A stretch of DNA of 64,000 bases, taken from assembly GCA_937920635.1 (NCBI GenBank), contig CAKZUE010000054.1, positions 62,001 to 126,000 on the forward strand. The letters run 5' to 3'. The notes beneath the pieces were generated by a model. That model did not search any database and was not told the origin of the DNA. It saw only the letters and a list, made by a program, of their open reading frames with translations. This document shows, one piece after another, positions 1 through 8,040 of the stretch. The DNA is from an uncultured Bryobacteraceae bacterium (GTDB lineage Bacteria > Acidobacteriota > Terriglobia > Bryobacterales > Bryobacteraceae). A program made the translations under genes and the position numbers. Numbering within the stretch: position 1 is the stretch's first letter; the number at the start of each line of letters is the position of its first letter.

Positions 1-581
1 GGCACAGGCGTTCCACGGTGGTGGCGGTGAATCAGCGATACGCGCAGAAGACGGATGTGCTGCGGGATGGCGATGAAGTGGCGCTGCTGCCGCCGGTGAG
101 CGGGGGCGAGGGACCGTGGTTGCAGGCGGTGGAGGACGAGGCGGGGCATTTCTTTGGATTGACGCGCGAGCCGATCGACACGGAGTGGCTGCGGGCGCGG
201 ACGGCGCAGCCGCAGGACGGCGCGGTGGTGGTGTTTGAGGGGATCGTGCGAAACCACAGCGGCGGGCGGAGAACGCTGTATCTGGAGTACGAGTGCTACG
301 AGGCGATGGCGGTGCGGGTGATGGCGGAGATGGGGCGCGGGATCGCGGCGAAGCATGGGGTATCGCGGGTGGGGATCGCGCACCGGCTGGGGCGGTTGGA
401 GATCGGCGAGTCGAGCGTGGTGATTGTGGTGGCGTCGCCGCACCGGCAAGCGGCGTTCGACGCGGCGCTGGAGGCGATCAACCGGCTGAAAAAAGAAGTG
501 CCCGTCTGGAAGAAGGAACACTTCGAGGACGGCGCAGCATGGGTGGAGGGCGAGTGGGACTCATCGATCGCCGGCAGGTGA
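1..581 (+). CDS. moaE: MoaD-MoaE fusion, molybdopterin synthase, 5' truncated
   Basis: This is the 3' part of a molybdenum cofactor gene whose beginning lies before base 1; the frame is already open at the edge. The first visible ~33 residues are the end of a MoaD/ThiS-like sulfur carrier (AVNQRYAQ, then DEVALLPPVSGG with the terminal Gly-Gly). A full MoaE domain of about 145 residues follows, with the conserved RLKKEVPVWKKE active-site block. MoaE and MoaD together convert cyclic pyranopterin phosphate to molybdopterin in the cytoplasm. In a free MoaD the Gly-Gly must be the C-terminus to carry thiocarboxylate, so the fusion probably needs processing, as proposed for other MoaD-E fusions. 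GTG at 18 is only an internal codon. Confidence 0.88.
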   Translation, partial: HRRSTVVAVNQRYAQKTDVLRDGDEVALLPPVSGGEGPWLQAVEDEAGHFFGLTREPIDTEWLRARTAQPQDGAVVVFEGIVRNHSGGRRTLYLEYECYEAMAVRVMAEMGRGIAAKHGVSRVGIAHRLGRLEIGESSVVIVVASPHRQAAFDAALEAINRLKKEVPVWKKEHFEDGAAWVEGEWDSSIAGR

Positions 582-1450
582 TGGCGGCGCTGGCAGGGGC
601 GGCGCAGGAGCCGGTGTTCCGCGTCGATGTGCGGCTGGTGCGGATCCTGGCGACGGTGCGGGACGCGCAGGGAGCGCTGGCGGGCGGTCTGGAACGGGAC
701 GATTTCCGGGTGACGGACAACGGCGTGGAGCAGGAGATTGCGGTGTTCGAGCGGCAGTCGGCGCAGCCGTTGTCGGTGGCGGTGCTGATCGACCGCAGCC
801 GTTCGACGCAGCGGGAGCGGGCGTACGAGCTGTCGGCGCTGCAACGGTTTTTCCGGGCGCTGGTGCGGGAGGGAAACGCGGAAGACACAGCGGCGCTGTA
901 TTCGTTCAATTTCGAGGTGGCGCTGCAGGCGGACTACACGCGGCGGCTGGACCGTCTGGAGGCGGCGCTGCGGCGGCTGAAGAGCGAAGGGGCGACGGCG
1001 ATGTACGACGCGATCTATCTGGCGTCGCGCGATCTGGAACGGCGGGGCGGGCGGCGGGTGGCGGTGGTGGTGAGCGACGGGGCGGACACGATCAGCAAGA
1101 CGACGTTTCACGAGGCGCTGGAGGCGCTGCACCGCGCTGACGCGGTGCTCTATGCGCTGCTGCTGGTGCCGGTGAAAGGGGAGGCGGGGAGGAACCTGCG
1201 GGGGGAAAACGCATTGATCCAGTTTTGTTCCGGCACCGGAGGGAAGATGTTTTATCCGGCGGCGCCGCGCGCGCTGGACGAGGCGTTTGCGGAGATCCTG
1301 CGCGACCTGCGGACGCAGTACCTGATCGGCTACTACCCGAAGAACGTGCCGCCCTCGAAAGAGCGTTTTCACCGGGTGAGCGTGACGGTGAAACGGGACG
1401 GCTACACGGTCTCGGCAAGGACGGGATATTTCGCCGATGAGATACGATAG
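554..1450 (+). CDS. Exported VWFA-related protein (acidobacterial type)
   Basis: About 298 residues. The N-terminus (GLIDRRQVMAALAGAA) looks like a short twin-arginine signal. The body is a von Willebrand A fold: VAVLIDRSRST supplies the DxSxS MIDAS motif, ATAMYDAI the MIDAS Thr region and VVVSDGADT the distal Asp. It matches the VWFA-related family that is abundant in Acidobacteria; the role is unknown, probably metal-dependent protein binding in the periplasm or at the surface. Start: GTG 554 has a GGAGGG directly upstream (545-550). ATG 539 and ATG 581 are alternatives; the latter overlaps the previous stop as TGATG. It overlaps moaE, so translation is probably coupled. Confidence 0.8.
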   Translation: MGLIDRRQVMAALAGAAQEPVFRVDVRLVRILATVRDAQGALAGGLERDDFRVTDNGVEQEIAVFERQSAQPLSVAVLIDRSRSTQRERAYELSALQRFFRALVREGNAEDTAALYSFNFEVALQADYTRRLDRLEAALRRLKSEGATAMYDAIYLASRDLERRGGRRVAVVVSDGADTISKTTFHEALEALHRADAVLYALLLVPVKGEAGRNLRGENALIQFCSGTGGKMFYPAAPRALDEAFAEILRDLRTQYLIGYYPKNVPPSKERFHRVSVTVKRDGYTVSARTGYFADEIR

Positions 1451-1472
1451 TGGGGTTGGGGAGGCACGCGGA

Positions 1473-1700
1473 GTGGCAAAATCCAAGGCGCCGGCGCAGA
1501 CGTTTGAAGAGGCGCGCTACCTGCGCAGGCTGGCGAGCACGAAGGCGCGGGTGCGGGTGAAGCTGATGAATGGCGAAGAGGTGGAAGGCTTCATCGAGTA
1601 CTGGGATCAGGCGTTTGTGCGGGTGACGCGCGAGCCCGAGGCGCCGAATCTTTTCATTTTCAAGCACGACATCGCCTACATCGCCGAGTTGGGCGAGTAA
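1473..1700 (+). CDS. hfq: Hfq-like Sm-fold RNA-binding protein
   Basis: 75 residues from GTG 1473, which has GGGGAGG 8-9 nt upstream; a longer reading from ATG 1437 would overlap the preceding gene. The pattern is Hfq: an N-terminal helix (FEEARYLRRL), Sm1 strands with LMNGEEVEGFIEYWDQ (compare LVNGIKLQGQIESFDQ in Hfq), and an Sm2 end with IFKHDIAYIAE in place of YKHAIST. The Lys-His pair of the proximal RNA face is kept (K64-H65). The usual N-terminal Gln-Ser-Leu-Gln motif is not recognisable, so binding details may differ. Hfq normally forms a hexamer that pairs sRNAs with mRNAs. It sits inside a tight run of genes, 14 nt before the next. Confidence 0.75.
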   Translation: MAKSKAPAQTFEEARYLRRLASTKARVRVKLMNGEEVEGFIEYWDQAFVRVTREPEAPNLFIFKHDIAYIAELGE

Positions 1701-1714
1701 GGCGGAGCGGCAGC

Positions 1715-2536
1715 GTGGCAGGTTCCATGACGAGTTACCTGGAGACGGCGGCAGAGATCGCGCGGGAAGCGGGCGCGCTGCTGGCGCACCACTTCGAGCG
1801 CGGCATTTCGTACGACCTGAAGGGCGAGTTCGACCTGGTGACAGAGGCGGACAGAGCGAGTGAAGCGCTGGTGGTGGAGCGGCTGCACTCGTATTTTCCG
1901 GGGCACTCAGTGCTCGGAGAAGAGGGCGGGATGCGGGACAAGCCCGGGGAGTTCTGCTGGTATGTGGATCCGCTGGACGGAACGACGAACTTCGCGCACG
2001 GCTATCCGGCGTTCAACGTGACGCTCGGGCTGGAGCGGCGGGGCGAGATAATCGCAGGCGTGATTTATGATCCGTTGCACCAGGAGATGTTCACGGCGGA
2101 GCTGGGCAGCGGGGCGTTTCTGAACGGGCGGCGGATCCGGGTCAGTTCCGCAGAGAAGCTCGAGGTGGCGCTGCTGGCGACGGGCTTTCCGTCGAGGAAG
2201 CGGCATGAGAACGTGAACGTCCATTTCTTCCATCAGGTGGCGATGTCGTCGCACGGGGTGAGGCGGAGCGGTTCGGCGGCGCTGGACCTGGCGTATGTGG
2301 CATGCGGGCGTCTGGACGGATTCTGGGAATTCGGGCTGAACCCATGGGACATGGCGGCGGGGCTGCTGCTGGTGCGCGAGGCGGGCGGGCGGACGACGAC
2401 GATGACGGGCGAGGCGGCGGACATCCGCGGCGCGCACGTCACGGCCACCAACGGGCGCATTCACGACGCGCTGCTGGAGCTGTTCGGGGAGGTGTTCGCC
2501 GGACGGTACCGGCATCCGATGCCCGGCATCCAGTGA
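1715..2536 (+). CDS. suhB: Inositol monophosphatase family protein
   Basis: 273 residues. The lithium-sensitive Mg-dependent phosphatase family is identified by the metal-binding set: GEE at 68-70, DPLDGT at 85-90 followed by TNFAHG, and NPWDMAAG near the C-terminus. It probably dephosphorylates inositol-1-phosphate or a related sugar or adenosine phosphate in the cytoplasm; the exact substrate cannot be read from the sequence. SuhB homologues also bind NusA and affect rRNA antitermination in E. coli, which is known family biology and not shown here. GTG 1715 has AAGGCGGAG about 8 nt upstream; ATG 1727 is an alternative. It lies 14 nt behind the Hfq-like gene, so an operon is likely. Confidence 0.88.
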   Translation: MAGSMTSYLETAAEIAREAGALLAHHFERGISYDLKGEFDLVTEADRASEALVVERLHSYFPGHSVLGEEGGMRDKPGEFCWYVDPLDGTTNFAHGYPAFNVTLGLERRGEIIAGVIYDPLHQEMFTAELGSGAFLNGRRIRVSSAEKLEVALLATGFPSRKRHENVNVHFFHQVAMSSHGVRRSGSAALDLAYVACGRLDGFWEFGLNPWDMAAGLLLVREAGGRTTTMTGEAADIRGAHVTATNGRIHDALLELFGEVFAGRYRHPMPGIQ

Positions 2537-2594
2537 TCGAAGGAACGGCGATTTGTGTTCGGCAACTGCGGGATGTTACCCTAAGCAGTTGAAA

Positions 2595-3899
2595 ATGCGA
2601 ACCGTCGACCTGATTGAGCGCAAGCGAAACGGCGAAGAGCTTTCGCCTGAAGAGATCCGCTGGCTGGTGGAAGCCTACACGCGCGGAGAAATTCCCGACT
2701 ATCAGATGGCGGCCTTTCTGATGGCCGTGTATTTCCAGAACATGACGGACCACGAAGTGGGCGCCATGGTGGAAGCGATGATCGAGTCGGGTGAGCGGGT
2801 CGATCTCTCGTCCATACCGGGGCCGAAGATTGACAAGCACTCGACGGGCGGCGTCGGCGACAAGACGAGCCTGATCGCCGGACCGCTGGCGGCGGCGGCG
2901 GGCGTGACGGTGCCGATGGTGAGCGGACGCGCGCTGGGCCACACCGGCGGGACGCTGGACAAGCTGGAGTCGATCCCGGGGTTGCGGACCAATCTGACGG
3001 TGGACGAGTTCCGCGATGTGCTGAGCCGGGTGGGCTTTGCGGTGATGGGGCAAAGCGAATCAGTGACGCCGGCCGACGGGAAGCTGTATGCATTGCGCGA
3101 TGCGACGGCGACGGTGGAATCGCCGGCGCTGATCGCGGCTTCGATCATGAGCAAGAAGCTGGCGATGGGCCTGGACGGGCTGGTGCTGGATGTGAAGGTG
3201 GGCTCGGGCGCGTTCATGAAGCGGCAGGTGGATGCGCGGCGGCTGGCGCAGATGATGGTGACGATCGCGCGGCGGAACGATCTGCGGGCGCAGGCGCTGA
3301 TAACGGACATGAACCAGCCGCTGGGACGCGCCATCGGCAATGCGCTGGAGATCATGGAAGTCTCGCAGACGCTGCTGAATTCGGGGCCCGAGGATCTGAC
3401 GCGGATTTCGCTGGAGCTGGCGGCGCGGATGATCTTCCTGGGCCGGATCACGGAGACGCTGGACGACGCGCGGCTGATGGCTCAAAACCTGCTGCTGGAA
3501 CAGGCAGGTTACCGCAAGCTGAAAGAGATGATTGCGGCGCAGGGCGGAGATCCGCAAGTGCTGGACCGGTTCGAGCTGCTGCCGAATGCGCCCATGGCGT
3601 ACGAGATTCTCTCGCCGCGGTCGGGGTATGTGGCGGCGATCGATGCCGAGGAGATCGGGCGCGCTTCAGCGATGCTGGGCGCGGGAAGGGACACCAAGGA
3701 AGACACCGTGGACCCGGCCGTGGGAGTGTTCCTCGAAGTCAAGGCCGGCAGCCGCGTGGACGAGGGCGAAGTGCTGTGCCGGATCCACTACTCCGACGCG
3801 GACCGGTTGCAGGAGGCGGTGGACCGGATCGAAGACGCGTTCCGGATTTCCACCTCGGAGCCGGAGGCGCGGGAGCTGATTCTGGAAGTGGTGGGCTGA
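2595..3899 (+). CDS. pdp: Pyrimidine-nucleoside (thymidine) phosphorylase
   Basis: 434 residues, the normal family length. It cleaves thymidine, deoxyuridine or uridine with phosphate to give base and (deoxy)ribose-1-phosphate. Visible motifs are KHSTGGVGDKTS (81-92, phosphate and substrate loop) and the family signature SGRALGHTGGTLDKLE (110-125). ATG 2595 begins MRTVDLIERKRNGEEL, the usual N-terminus, so the upstream in-frame extension to 2553 is rejected. It is followed after 16 nt by a nucleoside transporter and then a purine phosphorylase and a cytidine deaminase, which places it in nucleoside salvage. Confidence 0.95.
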   Translation: MRTVDLIERKRNGEELSPEEIRWLVEAYTRGEIPDYQMAAFLMAVYFQNMTDHEVGAMVEAMIESGERVDLSSIPGPKIDKHSTGGVGDKTSLIAGPLAAAAGVTVPMVSGRALGHTGGTLDKLESIPGLRTNLTVDEFRDVLSRVGFAVMGQSESVTPADGKLYALRDATATVESPALIAASIMSKKLAMGLDGLVLDVKVGSGAFMKRQVDARRLAQMMVTIARRNDLRAQALITDMNQPLGRAIGNALEIMEVSQTLLNSGPEDLTRISLELAARMIFLGRITETLDDARLMAQNLLLEQAGYRKLKEMIAAQGGDPQVLDRFELLPNAPMAYEILSPRSGYVAAIDAEEIGRASAMLGAGRDTKEDTVDPAVGVFLEVKAGSRVDEGEVLCRIHYSDADRLQEAVDRIEDAFRISTSEPEARELILEVVG

Positions 3900-3915
3900 C
3901 GGCGCGAGGCGACGC

Positions 3916-5133
3916 ATGGAGCGCTTCACGGGCCTGCTGGGGCTGCTGTGCATCCTGGGCCTGTGCTACGCGCTCTCGAGCAACCGGAAGGCGATCCGGC
4001 CGCGGATCGTGCTCTGGGGCGTGTTGCTGCAATTCGCGTTCGCTTTTCTGGTTCTGAAGACGGACTTCGGGCTGCTGTTCCAGGCGGCAAGCGTGGCGGT
4101 GAATGCGCTGCTGGAATTCGCCGAAAAGGGCAGCGAATTCCTGTTCGGTCCGCTGGGAGTGAAGACCGGGGCTTTCGGGGTGGTTTTCGCTTTCCAGGTG
4201 CTGCCGATCGTGATTTTCATCGCCAGCCTGTTTTCGGTGCTTTACTATTTCGGCGTCATGCAGGTGGTGATCCGCGCGATGGCGTGGGCGATGCACCGGG
4301 TGATGCGGTGCTCCGGGGCGGAATCGACCGACGTGGCGGCCAGCATTTTCATGGGTCAGACGGAAGCGCCTTTGACGATCCGCCCGTTTCTGCCGCGGCT
4401 GACGCAGAGCGAGCTGTTCACGATCATGACGGCGGGGATGTCGCATGTGTCGGGAGCGGTGATGGCGGCGTACGTGAAAATTGCGGGCGTCGACATCAAG
4501 CACCTGCTGACGGCAGTGATCATGACGGCGCCGGCGACGCTTGTGCTGGCCAAGATGCTGGCGCCGGAGACGGAACAGCCGGAGACGGCGGGGGAAGTGC
4601 GGGTGGAGATCGAGAAGCCCGGCGTGAACGTGATCGACGCGGCGGCGCGGGGTGCGGGCGAGGGGCTGCACCTGGCGCTGAACATCGCCGGGATGCTGAT
4701 CGCGTTCATTTCGCTGATCGCGCTGCTGAACGGCGTGATGGGCTGGGTGCACGGGCATTTCGCATGGTTTCCGGAGTCGCTGCAAAAGCTGTTCGGGCTG
4801 GTGTTCGCGCCGGTGGCGTGGCTGCTGGGCGTGAGCTGGAAGGACGCGCAGGCGGTGGGCGACATGCTGGGAACGCGGATGGTGCTGAATGAATTCATCG
4901 CGTTTCTGCGGCTGGGCGAGCTGAAAGGGTCGCTGGATCCGCGGTCGTTCGTGATTTCGACGTTCGCGTTGTGCGGTTTCGCCAATTTCAGCTCGATCGC
5001 GATTCAGATCGGCGGCATCGGCGCGCTGGCGCCCAACCGGAAGTCGGATCTGGCGCGGCTGGGGTTGAAGGCGATGATGGCAGGCACGATGGCGAATTTC
5101 ATGTCAGCCTGTATTGCAGGGATGCTGTTATGA
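3916..5133 (+). CDS. nupC: NupC-type concentrative nucleoside transporter
   Basis: 405 residues, very hydrophobic with about ten membrane segments. It belongs to the CNT family of cation-coupled nucleoside importers. Family features are the central GQTEAPLTIRPFLPRL block, the MSHVSGAVMAAY segment and the C-terminal LNEFIAF and STFALCGFANFSSIAIQIGG segments that contribute to the transport site. It acts in the inner membrane and supplies nucleosides to the phosphorylases on either side. It starts 16 nt after pdp and its stop overlaps the punA start as ATGA, indicating translational coupling. Confidence 0.94.
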   Translation: MERFTGLLGLLCILGLCYALSSNRKAIRPRIVLWGVLLQFAFAFLVLKTDFGLLFQAASVAVNALLEFAEKGSEFLFGPLGVKTGAFGVVFAFQVLPIVIFIASLFSVLYYFGVMQVVIRAMAWAMHRVMRCSGAESTDVAASIFMGQTEAPLTIRPFLPRLTQSELFTIMTAGMSHVSGAVMAAYVKIAGVDIKHLLTAVIMTAPATLVLAKMLAPETEQPETAGEVRVEIEKPGVNVIDAAARGAGEGLHLALNIAGMLIAFISLIALLNGVMGWVHGHFAWFPESLQKLFGLVFAPVAWLLGVSWKDAQAVGDMLGTRMVLNEFIAFLRLGELKGSLDPRSFVISTFALCGFANFSSIAIQIGGIGALAPNRKSDLARLGLKAMMAGTMANFMSACIAGMLL

Positions 5134-5936
5134 TCCGCGCCGCCGCAGCCGAGCTGAGCCGCAGGCTTCGCGAATGGCCGCGCGTGGCGCTGGTGCTGGG
5201 CAGCGCGCAGGCATCGTTCAGCGAAGCGATGGAGGAGCGGATCGTCATCCCGTACGGAGAGATTCCGGGGTGGCCAACGCCGCGGGTGGCGGGGCATGCG
5301 GGCGAGCTGATCGTGGGGCGCGCGGGCTCGAAGCCGGTGGCGGTGCTGAGCGGACGCGTGCATCTGTACGAAGGCTGGACGCCGCAGCAGGTGGTGTTCG
5401 GCGTGCGGGTGATGGGGCTGCTGGGCGTGAAGGTGCTGGTGCAGACGAACGCGGCCGGGGGCATCCGCGAATCCTACCGCCCGGGCATGCAGGTTTTCAT
5501 CACCGACCACATCAACCTGCAAGGGGTGAACCCGCTGGTTGGCCCGAACGACGACAGCCTGGGGCCGCGCTTTCCAGACATGTCGGAGGCGTACGACCGC
5601 GGGCTGCTGGAGCTGGCGCGGCGGACGGCGCGCGAATTGGGGATGGAGGCGGGCGAAGGCGTGTACGCGGCGATGCTCGGGCCCAGCTTCGAGACGCCGG
5701 CCGAGATCCGCTTCCTGCGGACGATCGGCGCAGACCTGGCGGGCATGTCCACCGTGCCGGAAGTGATCGCGGCGCGGCATATGGGGATGCGCGTGCTGGC
5801 CATCTCGACCGTGACGAACCTGGCGGCGGGAATGCAGGCCAAGCTGAGCCACGAAGAGGTGCTCGAGACGGGCAAGGCAAGCGCGGCCGAGCTGCGGCGG
5901 TTTCTCGAGGCGTTTCTCGAAAAGCTGGAGGTCTGA
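5130..5936 (+). CDS. punA: Purine-nucleoside phosphorylase (trimeric type)
   Basis: 268 residues. The PNP/MTAP family is shown by LVLGSAQASF (21-30, phosphate loop), SGRVHLYEG (74-82), LVQTNAAGGI (103-112), GPSFETPAEIR (184-194) and ISTVTNLAAG (225-234). Glu188 and Asn230 correspond to the Glu and Asn that select 6-oxopurines, so inosine and guanosine are the expected substrates rather than methylthioadenosine. It cleaves nucleosides with phosphate to base plus ribose-1-phosphate. ATG 5130 overlaps the nupC stop (ATGA); the in-frame extension back to 4971 lies inside nupC and is not used. Confidence 0.93.
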   Translation: MIRAAAAELSRRLREWPRVALVLGSAQASFSEAMEERIVIPYGEIPGWPTPRVAGHAGELIVGRAGSKPVAVLSGRVHLYEGWTPQQVVFGVRVMGLLGVKVLVQTNAAGGIRESYRPGMQVFITDHINLQGVNPLVGPNDDSLGPRFPDMSEAYDRGLLELARRTARELGMEAGEGVYAAMLGPSFETPAEIRFLRTIGADLAGMSTVPEVIAARHMGMRVLAISTVTNLAAGMQAKLSHEEVLETGKASAAELRRFLEAFLEKLEV

Positions 5937-5938
5937 TT

Positions 5939-6325
5939 ATGGACCGGCTGGAGGCAGCGGCGCTGGAGGCGAGGCAGCGGGCGCGGGCGCCGTTTTCCGG
6001 CTTCCGGGTGGGCGCGGCGCTCGAGGAAGAAGACGGGCGGATTTTTGCGGGCTGCAACGTGGAGAGCGCGTCCTACGGACTGACGATGTGCGCCGAGCGG
6101 GTGGCGGCGTTCCGGGCGGTGGCGGAAGGAGGGCGGCGGTTTGTGAGGATCGTGATCGCCGCCGACAGCAGAACGCTGACGCCGCCCTGCGGCGCGTGCC
6201 GGCAGGTGCTGTGGGAGCTCTGTGGGAACGTGGAAATCATCCTGATGAATTTGCAGGGCGCCCGGGAAAGCATGCGCCTTTCGACTCTATTGCCACGGCC
6301 ATTCGATGCGAAATTCCTGGATTAG
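5939..6325 (+). CDS. cdd: Cytidine deaminase
   Basis: 128 residues, the small homotetrameric type. It hydrolyses cytidine and deoxycytidine to uridine and deoxyuridine, feeding the phosphorylase encoded upstream. Zinc site: CAER (51-54; Cys51 ligand, Glu53 proton shuttle) and PCGACRQ (Cys84 and Cys87). The NVESASYG block (40-47) forms the substrate pocket. ATG 5939 is 2 nt after the punA stop; the long open frame starting at 5114 is an out-of-frame reading of punA. The 3' end overlaps the next gene by 20 nt. Confidence 0.94.
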   Translation: MDRLEAAALEARQRARAPFSGFRVGAALEEEDGRIFAGCNVESASYGLTMCAERVAAFRAVAEGGRRFVRIVIAADSRTLTPPCGACRQVLWELCGNVEIILMNLQGARESMRLSTLLPRPFDAKFLD

Positions 6326-7679
6326 CCTGTTTTTGTTTCTGAGCCTCGGGGCGGCCGAGCCGGCCGATCTGGTGATCAGCGCGGCGAAAGTGGTGACGAT
6401 GGACGCGGCCGGGCGGGTGATTGAAGGCGGCGCGGTGGCGGTGCGGGGCGGCAGGATCGCAGGCGTGGGGCCGAAGGCGGAGATCGACAAAAGGTTCCGG
6501 GCGCGGCGGAGGATCGATCGTCCCGACGCGCTGCTGGCGCCCGGCCTGATTAATGCGCACACGCACGCGCCGATGTCGCTGCTGCGGGGCATCGCCGACG
6601 ACGTGCCGTTGCAGACGTGGCTCGAGAAATACATTTTCCCGGCGGAAGCACGGAACGTCGACGAGTCGTTTGTGCGCGCCGGGACGCGGCTGGCGGTGCT
6701 CGAGATGATGTTGGGGGGCATCACGACCTACGCGGACATGTACTACTTCGAGCACGCCATCGCCGAGGAGACGAAGCGCGCCGGGATGCGGGCGGTGCTC
6801 GGGCAGACGGTGATCGGCTTCCCTGCCCCGGACTACAAGACGCCGCGGGAGGCGCTGGCGGGCGCGGAAAAGTTCATTTTGGCGTGGCGCGGGGACGAGC
6901 TGATCACTCCGGCGGTGGCGCCCCATGCGATTTACACGACGGACGCGGTGACGCTGAAGGCGTGCCGGGCGCTGGCAGACCGCTACGGGGTGCCGGTGCA
7001 CACACACGTTTCGGAGACGCGGAAAGAGAACGAGGACGCGAAACGGGCGCACGGGATGACGCCGGCGCGGTATCTGGACTCGCTGGGGTTCTTCAGCGGG
7101 CGGACGATCCTGGCGCATATGGTGTGGGCGGACGCTGACGACCTGACCGCGCTGGAGGGGCGGGCGGCGGGGATCGCGCACTGCCCTTCGAGCAATACGA
7201 AGCTGGCGAGCGGAATCCCGGATTACCGGGCGTGGCTGGCGGCGCGGGTCCCGATCGGGCTGGGGACGGACGGGCCGGCGGGGTCGAACAACGATTTCAA
7301 CCTGTTCGAAGAGATGGATCTGGCGTCGAAACTGGCCAAGGTTTCGACGCTGGATCCGACGGTATTGCCGGCGGAAAAAGCGTTCCGGATGGCCACGATT
7401 GAAGGGGCGAAAGTGCTGGGAATGGAGAAGGAAATCGGATCGCTTGAAACCGGCAAGAAGGCGGATCTGATCACGGTTTCCCTGTCGGCGCCGCATGCCA
7501 TTCCGGAGCATGACGTCTACTCGATGCTGGTCTACAGCCTGAAGTCGAGCGACGTTCGGGACGTGGTGATCGGGGGCCGGGTGACGGTGCTCGACCGGAG
7601 GCCACAAACGCTGGATGCCGCCCGCATCCTGAGAGAATCGGCGCTGTTCCGGGCGCGGGTGGCGGCGTCGCTGCGCTGA
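6306..7679 (+). CDS. Exported amidohydrolase, SAH/MTA deaminase-like
   Basis: 457 residues. It belongs to the metal-dependent amidohydrolase superfamily, closest in pattern to S-adenosylhomocysteine/methylthioadenosine deaminases and TrzN/AtzB-like enzymes: PGLINAHTHAPMSLLRG (HxH), VHTHVSETRKE (third His), and GIGLGTDGPAGSNN (metal Asp). That fits deamination of an adenosine-type compound in a nucleoside operon. Unlike its neighbours it begins with a signal-like stretch (MRNSWISLFLFLSLGAA), so it is probably periplasmic. It overlaps cdd by 20 nt. Other ring-deaminating or hydrolysing activities cannot be excluded. A fossil fragment of the same gene lies at 11.9 kb. Confidence 0.85.
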   Translation: MRNSWISLFLFLSLGAAEPADLVISAAKVVTMDAAGRVIEGGAVAVRGGRIAGVGPKAEIDKRFRARRRIDRPDALLAPGLINAHTHAPMSLLRGIADDVPLQTWLEKYIFPAEARNVDESFVRAGTRLAVLEMMLGGITTYADMYYFEHAIAEETKRAGMRAVLGQTVIGFPAPDYKTPREALAGAEKFILAWRGDELITPAVAPHAIYTTDAVTLKACRALADRYGVPVHTHVSETRKENEDAKRAHGMTPARYLDSLGFFSGRTILAHMVWADADDLTALEGRAAGIAHCPSSNTKLASGIPDYRAWLAARVPIGLGTDGPAGSNNDFNLFEEMDLASKLAKVSTLDPTVLPAEKAFRMATIEGAKVLGMEKEIGSLETGKKADLITVSLSAPHAIPEHDVYSMLVYSLKSSDVRDVVIGGRVTVLDRRPQTLDAARILRESALFRARVAASLR

Positions 7680-8040
7680 ACGGGAAAAACTCGACGCCGG
7701 GCGCCGGGGGCGCCTCCAGAAGTATTCTCCGCAAAGCGTTTTCTGGTCACTCAGCCGCAGGGTGCCGCACGAACACGAGGTTGCGAGTTACGCCAGCGAG
7801 GAAGCTGCCGGGAAAATTCTCCAGGAATTGACACTTATAGCGACGGAACGGGGGTGTACCAATCGCCCGGGAGTCGAAAGCGGGAATCCCTGTTCTTTGG
7901 CGGTGCTCACTCAGGGCAGGCTGTCCTGCCGCCCGGGGAGGACTGCGATCCCATCTTGCAAAGCCGGCCGGGCGGATTCACCCTTGTGCTCCGCGCGCGC
8001 ATTTGATAGCGTCCAGTCACGGTGTAGGAGACCGCAGATA
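7680..8040. other. Intergenic gap before the TonB receptor
   Basis: About 360 nt with no convincing gene. GGCGCC-GGG-GGCGCC (7700-7714) is a possible weak stop for the upstream operon but has no T tract. A perfect 6-bp hairpin GGCAGG-CTGT-CCTGCC lies at 7915-7930. A TTGACA at 7828-7833 has no -10 partner at the right distance, so I do not call a promoter. The in-frame upward extension of the receptor gene through this gap lacks coding character. Confidence 0.5.

Noticed and set aside
7828-7860. TTGACA-based promoter for the first TonB receptor
   Set aside because: No -10-like hexamer lies 16-18 nt downstream (the place is GGGGTG).
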